From Acidobacteriaceae bacterium (GTDB lineage: Bacteria > Acidobacteriota > Terriglobia > Terriglobales > Acidobacteriaceae), in assembly GCA_027307295.1 (NCBI GenBank), contig DAHUXF010000079.1, forward strand, positions 1 through 9,863: a stretch of 9,863 nt of DNA, in the 5' to 3' direction. Shown piece by piece: positions 1-4,757 of this stretch. Positions within the stretch are counted from its first letter, which is position 1; each line of letters begins with the position of its first letter. The translations under genes and the position numbers were made by a program. The notes under the pieces were generated by a model. That model was given only the letters and a program-made list of their open reading frames with translations. It was not told where the DNA came from and searched no databases.

Positions 1-439
1 AGGTATGCCGGCGCGATTGCGGCAGCAATTTTTTGCTGGCATCCACCAGTACAACAGCCGCATGGGCCGTGGAAGCTCCGGTAGCCATATTGCGCGTGTA
101 CTGCTCATGCCCAGGCGTATCGGCAATGATGAATTTGCGGCGGGCCGTTGAGAAGTAACGGTAAGCAACATCAATAGTGATGCCTTGTTCGCGTTCAGCC
201 CGCAAGCCGTCCGTAAGCAGAGACAGATCCATCGGTCCATCCGCGCGGTTGATGCCGCTCTTCTGAATGGAAACCAGGTGATCGTCATAAACCGTTTTTG
301 TATCGTAAAGCAGCCGGCCAATCAGCGTGGACTTGCCATCGTCAACGCTTCCCGCGGTGGAAAAGCGGAGGATGTCCGACTGGTCCACGGTGCTCGGCGC
401 ATCCAGAGTGCTGGGGTTTTGAGCGGTCGCAACAGACAT
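1..439 (-). CDS. cysN: Sulfate adenylyltransferase subunit 1 (CysN), N-terminal part, cut by window edge
   Basis: This is the GTPase subunit of assimilatory ATP sulfurylase. It hydrolyses GTP to drive CysD-catalysed formation of adenosine 5'-phosphosulfate from ATP and sulfate in the cytoplasm. About 146 codons are visible before the left edge. The translation factor-type GTPase motifs are in order: G1 P-loop GSVDDGKST at about residues 30-38, the switch I region EREQGITID at about 82-90, and G3 DTPGH at about 107-111. The following stretch EQYTRNMATGAS is characteristic of CysN. The ATG overlaps the cysD stop by one base (TAATG), and a strong GGGAGGG ribosome-binding site lies at 449-455, nine bases upstream inside cysD. 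Translation is therefore well set up for coupled expression. Whether a CysC (APS kinase) domain is fused at the C terminus cannot be seen. Confidence 0.97.
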   Translation of the reverse strand, partial: MSVATAQNPSTLDAPSTVDQSDILRFSTAGSVDDGKSTLIGRLLYDTKTVYDDHLVSIQKSGINRADGPMDLSLLTDGLRAEREQGITIDVAYRYFSTARRKFIIADTPGHEQYTRNMATGASTAHAAVVLVDASKKLLPQSRRHT

Positions 440-1347
440 TAGAAATAACCCTCCCTTTTCTTGATTTCCATGGAACCTTCTTCATCGTGGTCAATCACGC
501 GGTTCTCGCGCTCTGATTTTCGGAAAGCAAGCATTTCATTGATGATTTGGGGAACCGTATCAGCGTCAGAACGAATTGCCCCAGAGCATGGCGCACATCC
601 CAGGGAGCGCATCCGGCACTTGATTGTCTGCGTGTGTTCGCCCTTCAGCAGACGCACTCCCTGCTGGAGCAGCAGAATGGAATTTCCTCGCAGCACGGCT
701 TCACGCTCCTGGGCAAAATAGAGCGGCACAATGGGGATGTTTTCTTTCCAGATATAGAGCCAGACATCGAGCTCGGTCCAGTTGGAGAGTGGAAATGCAC
801 GGATGCTCTCTCCCTTGTCATGGCGGGCGTTATAAAGGTTCCACAATTCCGGACGCTGGTTCCTGGGGTCCCATTGCCCCTGGGCATCACGGAATGAAAA
901 CACGCGCTCCTTGGCCCGCGATTTCTCCTCGTCTCGGCGCGCGCCGCCGAAAGCAACATCGAATCCGCCTTCTTCCAAAGCGTCCAGCAACGCCCGTGTC
1001 TTCAGCAGGCCGCAACATTTCTGCGTGCCCAGGTCATATGGATTCGCTCCCTGGTCCAGCGCTTTACGATTGGTATGGACCAGAAGTTCCGCGCCCACGG
1101 AGCCGGCATACCAATCGCGGAACGCGATCATTTCCGGAAATTTGTAGGAAGTATCAATGTGAAGCAGTGGAAAAGGAATCTTGCCTGGATAAAATGCTTT
1201 TTGTGCCAGGCGCAGCATAACGGAAGAATCTTTCCCGATGGAATAAAGCATGACCGGCTTGCGAAATTCGGCCACAGCTTCCCGCAGGATAAAGATGCTT
1301 TCCGCTTCCAACTGTTTCAAATGGCCCGTCTGCATCTCCGCTTGCAT
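439..1347 (-). CDS. cysD: Sulfate adenylyltransferase subunit 2 (CysD), with CysH-like cysteine set
   Basis: This is the catalytic PP-loop subunit of ATP sulfurylase, which forms adenosine 5'-phosphosulfate from ATP and sulfate. At 302 residues it matches the usual CysD length. The PP-loop SIGKDSSV is at residues 36-43. Family motifs GGARRDEEKSRAKER (about 134-148), RNQRPELWN (about 162-170) and the C-terminal GSMEIKKREGYF are present. Unusually, it has Cys111-Cys112 (KCCGLLKT) and Cys251-x-x-Cys254 (SLGCAPCSGA). From memory, the E. coli protein has no cysteine pair at the first site and CWPLT at the second. The pattern resembles the [4Fe-4S] ligands of iron-sulfur APS reductases of the same fold. 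The ATG at 1347 has only a weak GAGAG upstream. A second ATG four codons in lacks properly spaced Shine-Dalgarno bases, so the first was chosen. The gene follows a putative attenuator and is co-transcribed with cysN. Confidence 0.96.
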   Translation of the reverse strand: MQAEMQTGHLKQLEAESIFILREAVAEFRKPVMLYSIGKDSSVMLRLAQKAFYPGKIPFPLLHIDTSYKFPEMIAFRDWYAGSVGAELLVHTNRKALDQGANPYDLGTQKCCGLLKTRALLDALEEGGFDVAFGGARRDEEKSRAKERVFSFRDAQGQWDPRNQRPELWNLYNARHDKGESIRAFPLSNWTELDVWLYIWKENIPIVPLYFAQEREAVLRGNSILLLQQGVRLLKGEHTQTIKCRMRSLGCAPCSGAIRSDADTVPQIINEMLAFRKSERENRVIDHDEEGSMEIKKREGYF

Positions 1348-1380
1348 CTGCTCTCACTTTTGCGCTGGATTTTTCCTGTA

Positions 1381-1417
1381 AAAACAAAACCGCCGCCCTG
1401 GTTTGCCAGGACGGCGG
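1381..1417 (-). terminator. Intrinsic terminator in the cysD leader
   Basis: On the minus strand, a 12-base stem (arms 1417-1406 and 1401-1390, 11 of 12 positions Watson-Crick plus one U-G) closes a four-base loop. It is followed directly by the U tract TTTTGTTTT at 1389-1381. The stem is very GC-rich. The terminator sits upstream of cysD in the sense direction and no other minus-strand gene precedes it, so its natural role is regulated termination of the cysDN leader transcript. It has no T tract on the plus strand. Confidence 0.9.
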
Positions 1418-1446
1418 CTGAACTTGTTTCTTACTTAAAACCTATT

Positions 1447-1524
1447 TCACAAGTGACGGTCCTGACACACAGATGTCCTCATCGGCATACACATAGGACA
1501 CATGTTCAGGAAAAATGAATTCAT
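1447..1524 (-). CDS. Cys/Met-rich leader peptide, 25 aa
   Basis: A short open frame, ATG to TGA, lies between the predicted cysD promoter and the terminator. Of its 25 residues three are Cys (9, 12, 20) and five are Met (1, 8, 11, 13, 15). The core reads NMCPMCMPM, far richer in sulfur amino acids than ordinary protein. This is what a regulatory leader peptide for a cysteine biosynthetic operon should look like, and it is not expected to have a function as a protein. The predicted transcription start is only about seven bases upstream of the ATG, so translation may be nearly leaderless. An AAGGTAGG sequence 12 bases upstream would serve as a ribosome-binding site only if transcription begins further upstream. 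The same frame continues open upstream to 1878, but that extension crosses the promoter and the divergent gene and is not taken as coding. Confidence 0.68.
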   Translation of the reverse strand: MNSFFLNMCPMCMPMRTSVCQDRHL

Positions 1525-1537
1525 ATAGAACGAACCT

Positions 1538-1566
1538 ACCTTATTTGAATGACTGCAATATGTCAA
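1538..1566 (-). promoter_or_regulatory. Sigma-70-type promoter of cysDN leader
   Basis: A perfect -35 box TTGACA (1566-1561) is separated by 17 bases from a -10 box TAAGGT (1543-1538; three of six consensus bases, including the key A2 and T6). The predicted start is near 1531, just upstream of the leader peptide ATG at 1524. The spacing and the perfect -35 make this the best promoter candidate in the intergenic region. Confidence 0.62.
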
Positions 1567-1580
1567 CTCCTCGCGCCGCA

Positions 1581-1603
1581 ACTTTAATAGCATAAGTTTA
1601 AGT
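1581..1603. promoter_or_regulatory. Imperfect dyad upstream of the cysD promoter, possible operator
   Basis: The arms ACTTTAA (1581-1587) and TTTAAGT (1597-1603) match as an inverted repeat at six of seven positions around a nine-base centre. The centre is at 1592, about 61 bases upstream of the predicted cysD transcription start, a usual place for an activator site. No regulator gene is in the window, and the sequence is AT-rich, so chance is a real alternative. Confidence 0.3.
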
Positions 1604-1672
1604 GCTCTCGATTCTGTCTGTTCCCACGACATAATTTTGAAACCATGAATATTGATCTGAGACGAGAGAGCT

Positions 1673-1701
1673 TTGCAAATACCCCAAAGAGCAGCCAGAA
1701 T
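1673..1701 (+). promoter_or_regulatory. Weak promoter candidate for the MutS-family gene
   Basis: TTGCAA (1673-1678) and CAGAAT (1696-1701) are separated by 17 bases, each matching four of six consensus positions. Transcription would start near 1708, about 20 bases before the ATG at 1728. No clear ribosome-binding site precedes that ATG. This is a tentative assignment based on position. Confidence 0.3.
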
Positions 1702-1727
1702 ACTCTGTTCCCGGTAAATCGTGATCA

Positions 1728-3602
1728 ATGACACCAGATACAAAACAGCACGACATCCAGTCCACCAGTCCCAGTCCTGCACCCTCAGCAGCCAGGCTGG
1801 AATATGAAAAACGATTGCATCAGCATGAGGCGCAGGCAGCCCGGCTGCAACAACAGCATCTATGGCTGGGGAATACACGCATCAGTGTTTTTATTGCGAT
1901 TGCCGTCCTCTGCTGGAAGGCCGCCGGCAGCTTGGTTTTGTTTGGCTTACTGCTTGCAGCAATCCTCATTTTCATTGGATTGGTCGTGGTCCATCGCCGG
2001 GTGGTCCGCATGATGAACCAGGCTAAGCGGGCAATTACTGTCTATCAACGCGGCCTGGCGCGCATAGCAGACACGTGGCCGGGGAGCGGCGAAACCGGCG
2101 AAGAGTTCAAAGATCCTCTTCATCTATATGCGGAAGACCTGGACATTCTGGGCGATGGCAGCCTGTTCCAGTTGCTCTGCACGGCACGCACGCGAATGGG
2201 CAAACAACGTCTTGCCCATTGGCTGCTGCATGCGGCTGCGCCGCAGGAAATCCAGGAACGCCAGCAGGCCATTGCCGAATTAAAACAAAAACTCGATTTA
2301 CGCGAGGATCTGGCTGTGCTCGGTGAAAGTGAACGCATTGAGGCCCATCCTGAATCCCTGGCGCGCTGGGCCCAGGAGCGTAGTGGATTGAAAAATGGCT
2401 CCTGGTGGGCTTTGTTTCTGGCAGCACTCAGAGTTGCCGCCTTGGTTTACGGGCTCAAGGTAATGTGGACGCCGTTCATCCTGCTTTTGCTGATCAACGG
2501 CGGCATCCTGGCCCGTTTTCGTCATCGTCTGGATAAAATATTTGCTGGCCTGAGCGAAACGCACAAAGACCTGGATTCACTGGCTGAAGTCCTTCACCGT
2601 TTTGAAAAAGAGAAATTTACATCGGCGCGTCTGCAACAGTTACAGGCGCAACTCGTTCAGCAGGGAGCGCAACCCTCTGTTTGCATTGCCCAGTTGGACA
2701 CACTCTCTGATCTTGACGATTCCCGCCATAACTGGTTTGTGCGCGTGCTGGATATTCCCCTGCTCTACTCGCTGCAACTGGCCTTTGCGCTGGAGCGCTG
2801 GCGGCAAAAGTTTGGCAGTGGAGTTGAGGTGTGGCTGAATGTGGTGGGTGAAATTGAAGCCCTCAATTCGCTGGCCACGTATGCTTATGAGCATACTGAA
2901 GACCCTTTTCCCGAGTTTATCCCAGACACCGCTGGTCCATATTTTGACGGCGAAGGGCTGGGACATCCGCTGCTGCCGGCGGAAAAATGTGTCCGCAACG
3001 ATGCCAAGCTCGGCGGAGAAAAGCTTGGCAAAGAAAAGACCAGCGGGGAAAAGAACGGCGGAAAAAACCAGGTGCTGCTGGTCAGCGGGTCGAACATGTC
3101 CGGCAAGAGCACGCTCCTGCGCGTGGTGGGCGTGAATACAATTCTGGCCATGATGGGCGCGCCCGTGCGGGCCGCGCGCCTGCGCCTTTCCTGCGTTGCA
3201 GTTGCCGCATCCATGCGCGTCTCAGACTCTTTGCGGCAGGGCGTATCCCATTTTTATGCTGAGATAAAGCGCATTCGCCAGGTGGTGGACCTTTCTTCGC
3301 GCACGCCATCATTGTTCCTGCTGGATGAAGTTTTGCAGGGAACAAACTCCCATGACCGGCGCATGGGCGCGGAAGGCGTGTTACGCAGTTTGATTCACAA
3401 CGGCGCTATTGGCCTGGTGACTACCCATGATCTGGCGCTGACGTCACTGGAAGAGGTTTTTCCTGACCGCATTCATAATGTGCATTTTCAGGAAACATTC
3501 CAGGGTGATCAGCTTTCTTTCGACTATCGTCTTCGTCCCGGCGTTGTGACCACCAGCAATGGCCTGGCCCTGATGAAAGCAATTGGCCTGGACGTGCCAT
3601 GA
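1728..3602 (+). CDS. Membrane-anchored MutS-superfamily ATPase
   Basis: The 624-residue protein ends in a MutS-type ABC ATPase domain. Walker A GSNMSGKST is at 454-462, Walker B with catalytic Glu LFLLDEVLQGTN at 529-540, and the switch His in VTTHD at 564-568. The N-terminal mismatch-recognition and connector domains of true MutS are absent. Two hydrophobic hairpins (about 52-88 and 226-262) suggest four membrane segments. A helical region from about 265 to 395 corresponds to the MutS lever/clamp core. A Lys/Gly/Glu-rich linker at about 424-447 sits just before the ATPase. Such membrane MutS relatives exist in several bacterial phyla, but their function is not established, and I would not call this a mismatch repair protein. 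The start at 1728 is the only ATG before the first hydrophobic segment and has no obvious Shine-Dalgarno. The gene is divergent from cysD and convergent with the cupin gene. Confidence 0.9.
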   Translation: MTPDTKQHDIQSTSPSPAPSAARLEYEKRLHQHEAQAARLQQQHLWLGNTRISVFIAIAVLCWKAAGSLVLFGLLLAAILIFIGLVVVHRRVVRMMNQAKRAITVYQRGLARIADTWPGSGETGEEFKDPLHLYAEDLDILGDGSLFQLLCTARTRMGKQRLAHWLLHAAAPQEIQERQQAIAELKQKLDLREDLAVLGESERIEAHPESLARWAQERSGLKNGSWWALFLAALRVAALVYGLKVMWTPFILLLLINGGILARFRHRLDKIFAGLSETHKDLDSLAEVLHRFEKEKFTSARLQQLQAQLVQQGAQPSVCIAQLDTLSDLDDSRHNWFVRVLDIPLLYSLQLAFALERWRQKFGSGVEVWLNVVGEIEALNSLATYAYEHTEDPFPEFIPDTAGPYFDGEGLGHPLLPAEKCVRNDAKLGGEKLGKEKTSGEKNGGKNQVLLVSGSNMSGKSTLLRVVGVNTILAMMGAPVRAARLRLSCVAVAASMRVSDSLRQGVSHFYAEIKRIRQVVDLSSRTPSLFLLDEVLQGTNSHDRRMGAEGVLRSLIHNGAIGLVTTHDLALTSLEEVFPDRIHNVHFQETFQGDQLSFDYRLRPGVVTTSNGLALMKAIGLDVP

Positions 3603-3692
3603 CCCATCAAGTCCGTGAGGACCAGAGGGGCTCTGCGATCTCAAGCGCATGGAGCGGGCTATGCGTCAGAACCGCGCCCGTCACGCCACTCG

Positions 3693-4064
3693 CTAGCGAG
3701 TTGTTGCAGGCTCTACGCCGCGCAGATAGGAGTCAGACTTGTTGAGCCAATCCTGGCGTGGAGGATAGAAAACGTCCAGGTCCACGGTATCTTCCAGGGC
3801 TTCCGCCTTGTGCGGCATGTGGGGAGGAATGCACAGCACCTCGCCGGCGCGCACCACAATCTCTTTGCCGTCAATCCAGAACTTTAGCGCGCCTTCCACG
3901 ATATAAGTCAGCTGCTCATTGAGGTGGCTATGCTCCGGGACAACACAGCCTTTCTTGAGCAACACGCGCGCCAGCATCAGGTTCTCGCCCGTGATCATCT
4001 GACGGTCCAGCAGTGGATTCAGTTTTTCCAGCTCAACGTTGTTCCAGCCAATGTGCTTTAACAT
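3693..4064 (-). CDS. Small single-domain cupin protein
   Basis: This 123-residue protein is a single beta-barrel cupin (cupin_2 type). Motif 1 is at 39-58, GCVVPEHSHLNEQLTYIVEG, and motif 2 at 74-85, GEVLCIPPHMPH. The likely metal ligands are His45, His47, Gln51 (in place of the more usual Glu) and His85. Members of this family include metal-dependent isomerases, dioxygenases, lyases and simple binding proteins, so the substrate cannot be named. It is the last gene of the minus-strand cluster, 48 bases after the exported protein gene, and has no clear ribosome-binding site before its ATG. A 14-base perfect palindrome overlaps its stop codon. It may be co-transcribed with the envelope genes, but nothing in its sequence links it to their function. 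Confidence 0.88.
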   Translation of the reverse strand: MLKHIGWNNVELEKLNPLLDRQMITGENLMLARVLLKKGCVVPEHSHLNEQLTYIVEGALKFWIDGKEIVVRAGEVLCIPPHMPHKAEALEDTVDLDVFYPPRQDWLNKSDSYLRGVEPATTR

Positions 4065-4112
4065 GCAGGTATTTTAGACGACTTCCCCCGCCGTTGGCAC
4101 TTCCCCCGGAAG

Positions 4113-4757
4113 CTACTTCTGGGTAACGGAAAGCTTGTGGTATCCCACAATTGCCGTATCCACTTTGTCCGGCATCTGGAACTGGGAATCAATGCCGATA
4201 TTGGGATATTTGGGAGTGATGTATTTGCTGACAAAGTATTCAAGCGCCATGCGGGGCACGCTGATGCCGTCAATGTTCACGTCACGCACATGGACGCGGC
4301 CCTGGCCACCGCTGCCGGCGGCGTCCGCCTCTACCCGCACGTCATGCTGCCCGCTGAAAATTGAAAGCAGTGGATTAGCCGAATGCTGTCCGGCACGTAT
4401 CTCATCAAAATCCACATTCAACAGCGCCGTAACAATGGCCGAGTGGCCTTCCAGCCGAAGCTTCTTCACCCCTTGCGGCAGTGTGAGATGGCCCGTCGCA
4501 ATGTAGTCATTCACTTCTTCTTCGGTCATGACCGTGGGTCTCTGGTCTGGCTGGGGTTGCTGGCCATTCTGCTGAATATGGTCCAGCTTGACCTGCATGC
4601 TCTGCGCCAGACGATGCCCAGAACCGGAAGAAGATACTGGAGCGGTCTGCGGACGCTGTACGCCTGTTAAAGCCTGCAGGCCGGAAGGAGTTTGCTGGGC
4701 GATGAACGCCAGGCTTGCCAGCACCACTGCAATCGAAAAAAGCCGGAGAATCTTCAT
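4113..4757 (-). CDS. Small exported protein, possibly lipid-binding (DUF2993/LmeA-like)
   Basis: This 214-residue protein starts with a signal-peptide-like segment (basic MK-R, then a hydrophobic stretch to about residue 20). A low-complexity Gln/Pro/Ser-rich region follows to about residue 74. The rest is a beta-rich domain with alternating hydrophobics. It includes VMTEEEVNDYI (76-86), followed later by the stretch VRDVNIDGISVPRMALEYF (157-175), a pattern reminiscent of the LmeA/DUF2993 phospholipid-binding family. That similarity is impressionistic and needs a profile search. The start at 4757 was chosen because its ATG overlaps the asmA stop as ATGA and directly precedes the signal peptide. 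A longer frame from 4838 would run 81 bases into asmA and bury the signal peptide. Tight coupling to asmA suggests a shared envelope role. Confidence 0.8.
   Translation of the reverse strand: MKILRLFSIAVVLASLAFIAQQTPSGLQALTGVQRPQTAPVSSSGSGHRLAQSMQVKLDHIQQNGQQPQPDQRPTVMTEEEVNDYIATGHLTLPQGVKKLRLEGHSAIVTALLNVDFDEIRAGQHSANPLLSIFSGQHDVRVEADAAGSGGQGRVHVRDVNIDGISVPRMALEYFVSKYITPKYPNIGIDSQFQMPDKVDTAIVGYHKLSVTQK

Larger units (their letters stand above)
1381..1531 (-). promoter_or_regulatory. Putative Cys/Met leader-peptide transcription attenuator of cysDN
   Basis: The predicted transcript from about 1531 to cysD contains a 25-codon Cys/Met-rich open frame and then a strong intrinsic terminator 33 bases before the cysD start. 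Complementary segments support alternative folds. Segment 1 (1501-1495, GUGUCCU, over a Cys codon) pairs with segment 2 (1479-1473, AGGACAU). Segment 3 (1465-1459, UCAGGAC) can pair with segment 4 (1412-1406, GUCCUGG), which is the 5' arm of the terminator. A ribosome stalled at the Cys codons 9 or 12 would leave segment 3 free to hold segment 4 and allow read-through. A ribosome that reaches the stop codon would cover segment 3 and let the terminator form. The segments and pairings are seen in the sequence; the mechanism is inferred. The antiterminator (about 7 pairs) is much weaker than the terminator, so it would have to act kinetically. Confidence 0.72.

Noticed and set aside
624..1220. 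198-codon plus-strand open frame opposite cysD
   Set aside because: It lies entirely antisense to a well-supported cysD, with composition of a shadow frame and no recognisable domain.
1604..1671. Distant inverted repeat GCTCTCG ... CGAGAG in the cysD-MutS intergenic region
   Set aside because: The arms are only six to seven bases and separated by more than 50 bases; this is expected by chance.
1447..1878. Long minus-strand open frame of 143 codons containing the leader peptide
   Set aside because: Its 5' two-thirds overlap the divergent MutS-family gene and the cysD promoter; only the last 25 codons fit a transcript from the predicted promoter.
3623..3635. Small hairpin CAGAG-GGG-CTCTG 21 bases after the MutS-family stop
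   Set aside because: The stem is only five base pairs and no T run follows, so it is not a convincing terminator.
3688..3701. Perfect 14-base palindrome ACTCGCTAGCGAGT across the cupin stop codon
   Set aside because: It has no loop and no T tract, so it is not an intrinsic terminator; half of it lies in coding sequence, and no second copy was seen that would suggest an operator.
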